Assembly (NCBI RefSeq): GCF_039528175.1
Contig: NZ_BAAALH010000002.1
Location: forward strand, 186,001-250,000
Direction: 5' to 3'
DNA: 64,000 bases
Source: Citricoccus alkalitolerans
GTDB taxonomy: Bacteria > Actinomycetota > Actinomycetes > Actinomycetales > Micrococcaceae
The translations under genes were made by a program, and so were the position numbers. Below are positions 8,046 to 15,371 of the stretch, one piece after another. Under the pieces are notes generated by a model that made no database searches, had not been told where the DNA came from, and was given only the letters and a program-made list of their open reading frames with translations. How positions within the stretch are numbered: position 1 is the first letter of the stretch; the number at the start of each line of letters is the position of its first letter.

Positions 8046-8891
8046 ATGGGACGCATGCCTTCCACTGATCAGTACGACGTGCACACCCCCGCTCTTGCCT
8101 TGACCATCGCCGGTTCCGAAGCGACCGGCGGTGCCGGCGCCCAGGCCGATCTGAAGACCTTCCAGGAACTGGGCGCCTTCGGCATCGTGGCGTTGACCTG
8201 CATTGTCGCCTTCAACCCGAAGGACCATTGGAACCACCGATTCGTCCCGGTCCAGGCTGACGTGATCGCCAACCAGCTGGAGGCCATCCAGGCCGACTAT
8301 GCCGGGCCCCTGAAGACCACCAAGCTCGGCATGATGGGCTCCCCGGAGACCATCTCCACCGTGGCCACCGCCCTGAAGAATCAGGAGTGGGACCACGTGG
8401 TCCTCGATCCCGTGCTGATCTGCAAGGGCCAGGAGCCCGGCCACGCACTGGACACGGACCGCGCCCTCAAGGCTGAGCTGTTGCCGTTGGCCACCTTCAC
8501 CACCCCGAACCACTTCGAGACCGAGCAGCTGTCCGGGATCACCGTCACCACCCTGGAGGACCTGAAGGAAGCGGCGAAGCGCATCCACGAGGTCTCCGGC
8601 GCGGCCGTCCTCGCCAAGGGCGGCATGAAGCTCGACGGCCCGGACGCCCTGGACGTGTTCTACGACGGGCAGACCCTCGAGGTCCTCTCAGCGCCCAAGA
8701 TCGGCGACCATGGGGTCTCCGGCGCCGGCTGCTCCCTGGCCGCCGCCGTCACCGCGGAACTCGCCAAGGGTGCCACGCCGTTGGAGGCGGCCCGCCGCGC
8801 CAAGGAGTTCGTCACCGAGGGCATCGGCCAGCGCGTCACCGGCAACACCCCGTTCGACGCCCTGTGGCAGGGCGGTCTGCGCCGCGCCTGA
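8046..8891 (+). CDS. pdxK: Pyridoxal/hydroxymethylpyrimidine kinase family protein (PdxK type)
   Basis: A 281-residue ribokinase-fold kinase, closest in motif content to the PdxK/ThiD-like enzymes that phosphorylate B6 vitamers. LTIAGSEATGGAGAQADLKTF near the N-terminus and the anion-hole/nucleotide motif GVSGAGCSLAAAVTAEL near the C-terminus are diagnostic; a cysteine in GAGC is also seen in Gram-positive PdxK. The ATG at 8046 has AGGGG upstream. ThiD activity on HMP cannot be excluded from sequence alone. Confidence 0.85.
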   Translation: MGRMPSTDQYDVHTPALALTIAGSEATGGAGAQADLKTFQELGAFGIVALTCIVAFNPKDHWNHRFVPVQADVIANQLEAIQADYAGPLKTTKLGMMGSPETISTVATALKNQEWDHVVLDPVLICKGQEPGHALDTDRALKAELLPLATFTTPNHFETEQLSGITVTTLEDLKEAAKRIHEVSGAAVLAKGGMKLDGPDALDVFYDGQTLEVLSAPKIGDHGVSGAGCSLAAAVTAELAKGATPLEAARRAKEFVTEGIGQRVTGNTPFDALWQGGLRRA

Positions 8892-8962
8892 GGCGCCCGG
8901 CCGGCGTCGTCCCCGAATCCCGACGTCGGCCGTTCAGGAATACCCCCACCTCACCCCGGGTT

Positions 8963-9712
8963 GTGCCTGAGGTGAAGATCGAGATTTTTTCCGACGTCGG
9001 CTGTCCGTGGTGCTTCATCGGCAAACGCCGGTTCGAGAGGGCCCTGGAATCGTTCGAGCACCGTGATCGGGTCGAGGTGGAGTGGAAGAGCTTCCAGCTC
9101 GATCCGACGCTGCCTGAGCACGATCACCGCCGGGAACTCGACTACCTCGCCGAGGCCAAGGGCATGCCCCGCGAGCAGGTGACCGCGATGCTGGCGCACG
9201 TGACCGAGCAAGCCGCCGCCGAGGGGTTGGACTATGACTTCGACCGCCTCGTGGTCGCGAACTCGTGGAAGGCCCACCGGGTCATCCAACGCGCCAAAGC
9301 GAACTCACTGCAGACAGCCGAGCGCCTCGAGGAACAGCTGTTCCGCGCTCACTTCGAGGACGGCAGGAACATCGGCGACGAGGAGGTGCTGGTGGAACTC
9401 GGCACCTCCGCCGGACTCACCGCGGAGCAGGTCCACGAGGCACTGTCCGATGACCGCTGGGAGACCGCTGTCAAACAGGACCTCGCCACCGCTCAGGCCC
9501 TGGGCGTCACCGGGGTGCCGTTCTTCGTGCTTGGGCGCAAGTACGGCATCTCCGGCGCCCAGCCCACCGAGGTCTTCACCCAGGCCCTCGAACAGTCCTG
9601 GGCCGAGTTCCAGCCGCTACAGATGGTGCAGCCGGCGGCCGGAAGGCCGGAGGGTGCTGGTGGGTCGGATGGCCTCCACGGACAGGCCTGCGGCCCCCAA
9701 GGGTGCGACTGA
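8963..9712 (+). CDS. DsbA/FrnE family oxidoreductase
   Basis: Cytoplasmic thioredoxin-fold protein of the FrnE branch (about 249 residues). The N-terminal IEIFSDVGCPWCFIGKRRFE contains the CPWC active site. The usual helical insertion follows, and the cis-proline region is GVTGVPFFVLGRKYGISGAQ. The C-terminus is short and ends in Cys-Gly-rich residues, including GQACGPQGCD, commonly seen in this family. GTG at 8963 or GTG at 8972 are both possible starts; neither has a strong ribosome site. Likely role: disulfide exchange or isomerisation of a small substrate; not further defined by context. Confidence 0.88.
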   Translation: MPEVKIEIFSDVGCPWCFIGKRRFERALESFEHRDRVEVEWKSFQLDPTLPEHDHRRELDYLAEAKGMPREQVTAMLAHVTEQAAAEGLDYDFDRLVVANSWKAHRVIQRAKANSLQTAERLEEQLFRAHFEDGRNIGDEEVLVELGTSAGLTAEQVHEALSDDRWETAVKQDLATAQALGVTGVPFFVLGRKYGISGAQPTEVFTQALEQSWAEFQPLQMVQPAAGRPEGAGGSDGLHGQACGPQGCD

Positions 9713-9745
9713 TACCTCGGCCGCCCCGGCCTCCCCGGTGCCGTG

Positions 9746-10990
9746 TCAGCCTCGATGCCGGAAATCGATGCCCAGTCGGCGCGCGGAGAGGAACCGCCAG
9801 GCCAAGAGGCCGCCCAGCAGAGTCGCCGAGACGGTCATGACCCAGGAGAAGTGCCAGCTTCCCGCCGCGGTGGCGATAGTGGCCAGGATGATGGGTCCGA
9901 CGAAGTTGGCCCCGTTGTAGATTTGGACCATCAAGCCCATCGCCGCTGCGCCGGAGCCATTGGGCGGGGCGATGTCCACGGCGATCCGGTTCAGACTGGC
10001 GGGAACCAGGGCGCCGACACCGGAGAACACCGTGACGGCGAGGATCTGCACGGCCAGCCCACCCGGCACCCCAGACCAGTCCGGCGCGAAGGTGATGATT
10101 GAGGCGACACCCATGGTACCCAGGCCGATCAGCACCAACCGCCGCATGGGGATGCCCCGTTGGTGCAGCCGACCGGTGAGGATGTTACCGACCCCGTTCA
10201 CCCCACCGACGATCGCAGTGATGATGCCCGGCCAGAGCCCGCCGACGCCGGCCTCGTCGAAGATCGTTGGCAGGAACCCGATGACCGAACCCCACTGCAG
10301 GGTGTAGCAAGCGAAGACGATGCCCGCCATCCATGGGGTCACTGTCTTCACGGTGGCGCCCACGCGCCGGGCCGCCAGCCTCACGTTGGAGTCGCGATCC
10401 GACGGCGGAGGGGGCACGAACACCACGATCAGCGGGATGGCTGTTGCGGTGACCACCGCCATCACGACCCACCACGCCTGCCAACTGACGCTTGTGAGCA
10501 GCAGGGTGGAGGCCAGGACCGCCACGAAGGTCGCCAGCCCCTGGAAGGATCCCCACCACCCCATGGCGATGTTCGTCCTGGCGGGCGGCGTGATCAGGCG
10601 GATCAGGGGCGGCGCCACCACGGTGGCCATCAGGAAGCCGACGCCCTCCACGGCACGAGTGGCCATCAGGAAGCCGGTGGTCTCCGCGAACGCTCCCGCC
10701 AGCGAGCCTACGGTCAACAAGGTCAGTCCGATGAGCAGCGTGCGCCGCAATCCGAGGACTTCCGAGAAGAGGGAGACCGCGAGACCGAGGGCCATCGATC
10801 CGACCTGGACGATGCCCAGCAGGACTCCGGACTCGATGAGGGTCATGCCGAGGTCATCCTGGACGAACGACAAAGCCTCAGGCAGTTTCCAGATATGCAT
10901 GGCGGCAGCCACACCGGCAATGACGATGGGGATCCAGGAAAAGCGCGTGCGTGCTGGCTGTGCAGCGTCCACGCCAGACGGGGCGTTCAT
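9746..10990 (-). CDS. MFS transporter (CynX/NarK-like)
   Basis: A 414-residue major facilitator with twelve hydrophobic segments beginning at residue 20 (SWIPIVIAGVAAAMHIW) and a cytoplasmic loop of about 30 residues between helices 6 and 7 (PPPPSDRDSNVRLAARR). No substrate motif was recognised. ATG at 10990 is chosen (AGGG 8 bases upstream) over in-frame starts up to 54 bases earlier. A perfect CRP/GlxR-type palindrome lies 253 bp upstream, so cAMP-dependent control of a carbon-source transporter is plausible. Confidence 0.85.
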   Translation of the reverse strand: MNAPSGVDAAQPARTRFSWIPIVIAGVAAAMHIWKLPEALSFVQDDLGMTLIESGVLLGIVQVGSMALGLAVSLFSEVLGLRRTLLIGLTLLTVGSLAGAFAETTGFLMATRAVEGVGFLMATVVAPPLIRLITPPARTNIAMGWWGSFQGLATFVAVLASTLLLTSVSWQAWWVVMAVVTATAIPLIVVFVPPPPSDRDSNVRLAARRVGATVKTVTPWMAGIVFACYTLQWGSVIGFLPTIFDEAGVGGLWPGIITAIVGGVNGVGNILTGRLHQRGIPMRRLVLIGLGTMGVASIITFAPDWSGVPGGLAVQILAVTVFSGVGALVPASLNRIAVDIAPPNGSGAAAMGLMVQIYNGANFVGPIILATIATAAGSWHFSWVMTVSATLLGGLLAWRFLSARRLGIDFRHRG

Positions 10991-11066
10991 TCTTGACACC
11001 CTAATGCGGGGGCCAGATTGCACCGCGTGTGAGACGTGCCTCACGGAGAACGTGTCCCTTAAACAC

Positions 11067-11099
11067 CTGAGAGGCGGTGGCTAGGCCACCGCCTCTCAG
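11067..11099 (-). terminator. Intrinsic terminator downstream of sensor kinase
   Basis: A perfect 15-bp inverted repeat (11067-11081 with 11085-11099) with a 3-base loop. Read on the minus strand it is followed by GTGTTTAAG, a short T run, so it most likely ends the peptide-kinase transcript. It also lies in the upstream region of the MFS gene. Confidence 0.6.
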
Positions 11100-11242
11100 C
11101 GGATATTGGATTGGTGGGCCCGTATCCCCCCGGGCTTATTCCACCGTCCGATCCGTGTGCACCGTCTCATGGGGCCCTTTCAGGTTAACCCGTGTTGCGA
11201 CCTGGTTGCTATTGGACCTTTGGCTAGTCTTGGGACCATATA

Positions 11243-11258
11243 TGTGACGCAAATCACA
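11243..11258. promoter_or_regulatory. CRP/GlxR-type binding site
   Basis: TGTGACGCAAATCACA matches the TGTGA-N6-TCACA consensus at all ten defined positions. It sits between the kinase stop codon (11271) and the MFS transporter gene (start 10990), so the transporter is the likely target. GlxR is the cAMP-responsive global regulator of many actinobacteria; binding here is inference. Confidence 0.6.
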
Positions 11259-11270
11259 TCGATAGCCTAG

Positions 11271-12485
11271 CTAGGCGTTGGCGCCGTGCAGCGGGACCTC
11301 AGCGCGGACCCTCCACCACTGGCCATCTCGCGCCGAGGACATGGTCCCGCCAAAGGCGTCCACGCGGTCCCGCATCCCGATGAGGCCGCTGCCGGAGGAG
11401 TTCCAACCGACGCGCATGGCGGATCCGTTCGAGGGCATGGTGTTGTCCACGGCAAGTTCCAACTGGCCAGCGCGGGTATGCACATCGATGCGGCATTCGC
11501 CGCCCTCACCGGAGTGCTTGGCCACGTTCGTGACAGCTTCCTGGAGGACACGGTAGAGGGCGGTCTCCACACTCTGGGGGATATCCTGCTCCAGACCGCC
11601 GGTGTCAACAGTCGTGTAGATCCCCAGACTCTCCAGCATCCGTCCGAACTTTACGGCGCCGTACTCGAGATCCAGGGCGGAGGCGCCCTCGCCGAGCTCA
11701 CGCTGGGCCGCTTCCTGGTCGCCGGCCACGATTCCCTCTGCTTGGAGGAGGGACAGCATGCGGCGCAGGTCGATGAGGGCCTCTCCAGCCGAACTGCCGA
11801 TGACATCCACCGCCGTCTTGGCGGCTTCGTCCGTTCCGGCATACTTTGCAGCAAGGGCCTGCATCGAGATGATCGTCAGATTGTGCGCCACGATGTCATG
11901 CAGATCCCGCGCCAGAGAGCGCCGTTCCTCCTCGCCGGCGTGCGCCGCCCGACGGGTAGCCTCCGCGATCCGGAGCCGGTCTTGCTGGCGACGCTCAAGG
12001 TTGTAGCCCACGAACATTCCGGTGCCCCAAGCTAAGGAAATGAAAGGCACAATAATCCATGTCACACCGCCGAAATCTGCTGACGTGAAGGGGATCAACA
12101 ATGCCCAGGCAACCGCGACTGCTAGAGCAAGATAGCTGAACAATCGATGCGCGGTGGCCGCGACGGCTCCCAGTACCAGCGGCATAGTCAGCCCCGTAAG
12201 CATGAAGAAATCCAGCAGGTGGCTGGCCACCATGGCCGGAATAAGCGCGGCAAAAGCGAAGGTCGTTCGCGTCCACAAGACATATACCGCCAGGCTCGTC
12301 AACAGAACGACCAGCGATTCCGCCGCATTCAAATTGCCGGTACCGGTCACCGCGATAACGAAGTCCGAGATCAGCGACAAGGTGACAAACAGTGAAGTCA
12401 AGACCAGCAGGGGCCTGTTCAATGGTCGGGCAGACCAGAAACCGGCCAACCCCGACGTGGAGCTGACCGGCCTACGGCGACTCAT
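11271..12485 (-). CDS. Sensor histidine kinase, NarL/LuxR-partner type
   Basis: A 404-residue HisKA_3 kinase. The N-terminal half holds five or six hydrophobic segments (about 25-46, 57-71, 76-112, 116-133, 141-160) with almost no extracellular loop, so the signal is probably sensed in or at the membrane. The H-box RSLARDLHDIVAHNLTIIS places the phospho-histidine at His196; the ATPase domain shows NVAKHS and GSGLIGMRDRVDAFGG. It starts 6 bp after a gene for a small secreted peptide and is divergent from a LuxR-type response regulator, which is its likely partner. Base composition of the membrane half is less GC-rich than in the flanking genes. Confidence 0.92.
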   Translation of the reverse strand: MSRRRPVSSTSGLAGFWSARPLNRPLLVLTSLFVTLSLISDFVIAVTGTGNLNAAESLVVLLTSLAVYVLWTRTTFAFAALIPAMVASHLLDFFMLTGLTMPLVLGAVAATAHRLFSYLALAVAVAWALLIPFTSADFGGVTWIIVPFISLAWGTGMFVGYNLERRQQDRLRIAEATRRAAHAGEEERRSLARDLHDIVAHNLTIISMQALAAKYAGTDEAAKTAVDVIGSSAGEALIDLRRMLSLLQAEGIVAGDQEAAQRELGEGASALDLEYGAVKFGRMLESLGIYTTVDTGGLEQDIPQSVETALYRVLQEAVTNVAKHSGEGGECRIDVHTRAGQLELAVDNTMPSNGSAMRVGWNSSGSGLIGMRDRVDAFGGTMSSARDGQWWRVRAEVPLHGANA

Positions 12486-12491
12486 GAAGCC

Positions 12492-12710
12492 TTAACCGCA
12501 GAAACCGAACCAGCAGAAGAAGATCTTGGACCCGGAGCCCATGCCCATGGTGGACATGCCACCGGAGGAGTCCTTGGAGATGGGCTGGGTCTGGAGCGTA
12601 GGGGGAAGCACTGAACCGGAGGTAGGGGCTTCCGCGGCCGCAGCCGGGGAAACGAGGAGGGCAGATGAGACAAGGACAGCCGCAGCTGAGGCCATGAGGG
12701 TGCGTTTCAT
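12492..12710 (-). CDS. Small secreted peptide precursor upstream of sensor kinase
   Basis: A 72-residue protein of no family known to me. Residues 1-26 are a clear Sec signal peptide (MKRTL, then an Ala/Val/Leu core ending SPAAAA). The predicted mature part is about 46 residues: a Pro/Ser/Thr-rich linker, a Gly/Met/Ser-rich stretch (residues 50-61), and a very hydrophobic end KIFFCWFGFCG with Cys66 and Cys71 four residues apart. The stop codon is 6 bp before the kinase start, so both are one transcript. A secreted signal or the ligand of the adjacent kinase is the leading idea. The ATG at 12710 is favoured because it begins the signal peptide; upstream in-frame residues look unlike a leader. 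Confidence 0.75.
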   Translation of the reverse strand: MKRTLMASAAAVLVSSALLVSPAAAAEAPTSGSVLPPTLQTQPISKDSSGGMSTMGMGSGSKIFFCWFGFCG

Positions 12711-12756
12711 GACTTCATTATGACCCTGACGCGGCCCGTTCTCCAGATTAAGAGAC

Positions 12757-12785
12757 GTTTTACAGCCTTTTCCTAGGTTCGGCAA
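12757..12785 (-). promoter_or_regulatory. Candidate promoter of the peptide-kinase operon
   Basis: Reading the minus strand, TTGCCG (12785-12780) and TAAAAC (12762-12757) are spaced by 17 bases and lie 47 bases before the peptide ATG. Each matches the -35 and -10 consensus at four of six positions. It lies in the 157-bp divergent region shared with the response regulator. Confidence 0.35.
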
Positions 12786-12867
12786 CGGCGTGGCTCCGTG
12801 GAAGCCGAAATACTGAACTCACGCACGTCAAGCTCTTTTGGCGCTTCCCACCGACTACCCTGGGTCC

Positions 12868-13566
12868 ATGCCGGATTCCAATTCCTCCCCCCTGTCGGTG
12901 CTCATCGTGGATGACCAACCTCTCATGAGCGGCGCACTGAAGGTGCTGGTCGAGAATTCTGCCGACATGAACTGCGTGGGCATCGCCGCCAATGGCGCAG
13001 AAGCGTTGGAAACGTGCAGGGCCGTCCACCCGGACGTTGTGCTCATGGACATGCAGATGCCTGTCATGGGCGGCGTCGAGGCCACGGAGCGCATCACCGC
13101 GGATTTCCCGGACACCAGCGTCCTGGCCATCACCACCTTCACCTCGGAGCCCTACCTGGTGCCGGCGTTGAGGGCGGGCGCGGCCGGTTACCTCCTCAAG
13201 GACGCCGACCCGGAGACGATCATCAGCGCCATCTGGAGCGTGCATCGCGGAGAGTCCGTCCTCTCCCCCGCCGTGACCCGCAAGCTGCTCTCCTCCATCG
13301 AGGAGGACGACCGTCCCGGGGTCGGGGCGGCCGCAGTGGCCCCCGGCGACCCGGATGGCTCGGACCTGACGCCTCGCGAACTCGATGTCCTGCGCCTGCT
13401 GGCCCGGGGCCGGTCCAACCCAGAGATCGCCGAGGAACTGCACCTCTCGGAATCCACGGTCAAGGCGAACCTCTCCAAGATCATGGAAAAGCTCGAGGTC
13501 CGGGACCGCGTCCAGGTGATCATCCGCGCTGCGCAGCTGGGGCTCGTCACCCTCTCCCTGGGCTGA
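12868..13566 (+). CDS. Response regulator, NarL/LuxR family
   Basis: A 232-residue regulator. The receiver domain (residues 8-125) has the acidic pair VDDQ, phospho-acceptor Asp61 in VVLMDMQMPVMGG, and the conserved Lys in AGYLLKDAD. The LuxR helix-turn-helix spans about 165-225 (LTPRELDVLRLLARGRSN, ESTVKANLSKIMEKL). The ATG at 12868 starts the receiver fold; the ribosome site is weak. It is divergent from the peptide-kinase pair, so one control region probably serves both. Confidence 0.92.
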   Translation: MPDSNSSPLSVLIVDDQPLMSGALKVLVENSADMNCVGIAANGAEALETCRAVHPDVVLMDMQMPVMGGVEATERITADFPDTSVLAITTFTSEPYLVPALRAGAAGYLLKDADPETIISAIWSVHRGESVLSPAVTRKLLSSIEEDDRPGVGAAAVAPGDPDGSDLTPRELDVLRLLARGRSNPEIAEELHLSESTVKANLSKIMEKLEVRDRVQVIIRAAQLGLVTLSLG

Positions 13567-13573
13567 CTCCGCC

Positions 13574-14881
13574 TCAGGCCCGGACCACGGGCAGCTCCGA
13601 GAACCTCGTGGTGTACTGCGGTGAAGCGAACTCACGGCGCATGGTCCACGTCCCCTGCTCGGTCAAGCCGCCAGGGCCTAGGCCGATCGAGGTTCCCCCG
13701 AACCGTCCGCGGACACGCTCCAGAACGTCCTCCAGGTGCCGGTCAGGGCCGTCACCGGCACCCTGTGCCCCCTCGAAGTCCTCGAATCCGGTCAGCATCT
13801 CCTGCCCGGTTGCCGCCGCTCCCAACCCAGACAGCATGACGCCGGCACGGGTATAGGGCACCCCCTCCCGCAGCACTGACCGCATCGCGCCCACGGCCGC
13901 CCGAGTGATGGCGATCGGGTCGGCGGTGGCACGCGGGAGGGCCACCGACCTGGAGACCGATCCATCGGGCCCGGAGAACCGGGAGGTCCCGGCCGTGACC
14001 AGGACGGTCCTGGCGTGCTGACCCTGCACAGCCAAGCGGGCTGCGGCGCGCTGCGCGTAGAGATTCATGACATCGTCCATGTCCGCACCGGTCGTCACCG
14101 GCCTGGAGAAGGAACGCGAGAAGATGACCTGGCCCGGGCCCGCCTGCTCGTCCACGTCCGGAACGCATGGCACTCCGCCCAGTTCCAGGACGGTCCGTTC
14201 CAGCACCACGGAGAACCGGGAGCGGATCCACGCCGGGTCCGCGGACCGCAGTTCGGCGATGCTCCGGATCCCCAGCCGTTCCAGTTTCTCCCCTGACTTG
14301 CGGCCCACGCCCCAGACCTCGGTGACCGGGAGCCGCTCCATCAACCCGTCCACGAAGGCGGGCCGGGCCGCATCCATGGAGAAGACGCCTCCGATCCTGG
14401 CGTCGTCCGGGTTGTTCTTGGCCACGTGGTTGGCGAACTTCGCCAGCGTCTTGGTCGAGGCGATCCCCACGCACACCGGGAGCCCGAGATGACGGGCCAC
14501 CGCCGCCCGGACGTCTCGCCCGGACTGAAGGGCCTGCTGCGGGGTACCGGTCAACCCGATGAAGCACTCATCAATCGAGTACACCTGTTGCCAGGTGCCC
14601 CAGCGCCCCAGCAACTCCATCACACGGGCGGACATGTCCCCGTAGAGCTCGTAGTTGGAGGAACGCGCCACGAGCCCCCAGGTGGCTGCCTGCGGGGCGA
14701 TCTTGAACCACGGCATCCCGGTGGTGATCCCCAGTGCCTTCGCCTCCGGTGATCGCGCCACCACGCAGCCGTCGTTGTTGGACAGCACCACCACCGGCCG
14801 GTTCTCCAGCCGGGGATCGAAGGCTCGCTCACAGGAGACGTAGAAGTTGTTGACGTCCACCAGGGCCAGGTGATCAGTCAC
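13574..14881 (-). CDS. umuC: Y-family DNA polymerase, UmuC type
   Basis: Translesion polymerase catalytic subunit, 435 residues. The N-terminal LALVDVNNFYVSCERAFDPR and the catalytic YSIDECFIGL (Asp-Glu pair) are intact, as are the helix-hairpin-helix region GVGRKSGEKLERLGI and the C-terminal DUF4113-like end. GTG at 14881 is chosen because GGGAGG lies 7 bases upstream; an in-frame GTG at 14917 also exists. It is 43 bp downstream of the umuD homologue. No LexA-type box (GAAC-N4-GTTC) was found immediately upstream of umuD, so SOS control would have to act from farther up. Confidence 0.94.
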   Translation of the reverse strand: MTDHLALVDVNNFYVSCERAFDPRLENRPVVVLSNNDGCVVARSPEAKALGITTGMPWFKIAPQAATWGLVARSSNYELYGDMSARVMELLGRWGTWQQVYSIDECFIGLTGTPQQALQSGRDVRAAVARHLGLPVCVGIASTKTLAKFANHVAKNNPDDARIGGVFSMDAARPAFVDGLMERLPVTEVWGVGRKSGEKLERLGIRSIAELRSADPAWIRSRFSVVLERTVLELGGVPCVPDVDEQAGPGQVIFSRSFSRPVTTGADMDDVMNLYAQRAAARLAVQGQHARTVLVTAGTSRFSGPDGSVSRSVALPRATADPIAITRAAVGAMRSVLREGVPYTRAGVMLSGLGAAATGQEMLTGFEDFEGAQGAGDGPDRHLEDVLERVRGRFGGTSIGLGPGGLTEQGTWTMRREFASPQYTTRFSELPVVRA

Positions 14882-14924
14882 CCCACGTCCCTCCCGGTTG
14901 GAAACCGTCGACTTCACCGTTCAC

Positions 14925-15353
14925 TCACAGTCGGTGCAGGCAGTAGGTGGCCACGCCCCAGATCTCCAGGGCATCCGCATCCTCCACACTCAGGGGAGCT
15001 GCCCCGTCGTCGGTCTGCAGTGCTACGGTACGCCGGCCCCCTGCAGTCCCGAGTGCGAGCCGGCGCACCAGGAGCTCTCCGTTGACCACGGCCACCACCA
15101 CCGAGCCGTCCTGCGGGGTGGCCGCCCGGTCCACCACTAGCTCGTCGCCGTCGTCGATGCCGGAACCAACCATGGCCTGTCCGGACACCCGCATCAGGAA
15201 CGTCGAGGTACGGTCGCGGACAAGTTCACGATTCAGATCGATCCCACCGTCCAGGTAGTCCCGGGCAGGAGAGGGGAAGCCGTGGGCGCGCGGCACCGGC
15301 CCAGCGGCCGAGGTCGGCTCCGGACCGTCCCCGGGCGGCGGCGTGATGGTCAT
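14925..15353 (-). CDS. umuD: UmuD-like S24 family protein lacking the Ser-Lys dyad
   Basis: A 142-residue homologue of the UmuD accessory protein of DNA polymerase V. The cleavage region HGFPSPARDYLDGGIDLN and the following folds align well with E. coli UmuD. The nucleophile position reads SGQAM (Ala60, codon GCC) instead of SGDSM, and the general-base position reads ELLVRRLAL (Arg97, codon CGC) instead of a Lys. Both residues needed for RecA-stimulated self-cleavage are therefore gone. It precedes umuC and follows the nuclease-like gene by 18 bp. Either it works without processing or another protein does the cutting. Confidence 0.88.
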   Translation of the reverse strand: MTITPPPGDGPEPTSAAGPVPRAHGFPSPARDYLDGGIDLNRELVRDRTSTFLMRVSGQAMVGSGIDDGDELVVDRAATPQDGSVVVAVVNGELLVRRLALGTAGGRRTVALQTDDGAAPLSVEDADALEIWGVATYCLHRL

Positions 15354-15371
15354 GCGGCCGACGCCCGGACC

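Noticed and set aside
12838..12867. Upstream in-frame TTG start for the response regulator
   Set aside because: Receiver-domain homology begins just after ATG 12868 and the extra residues have no counterpart.
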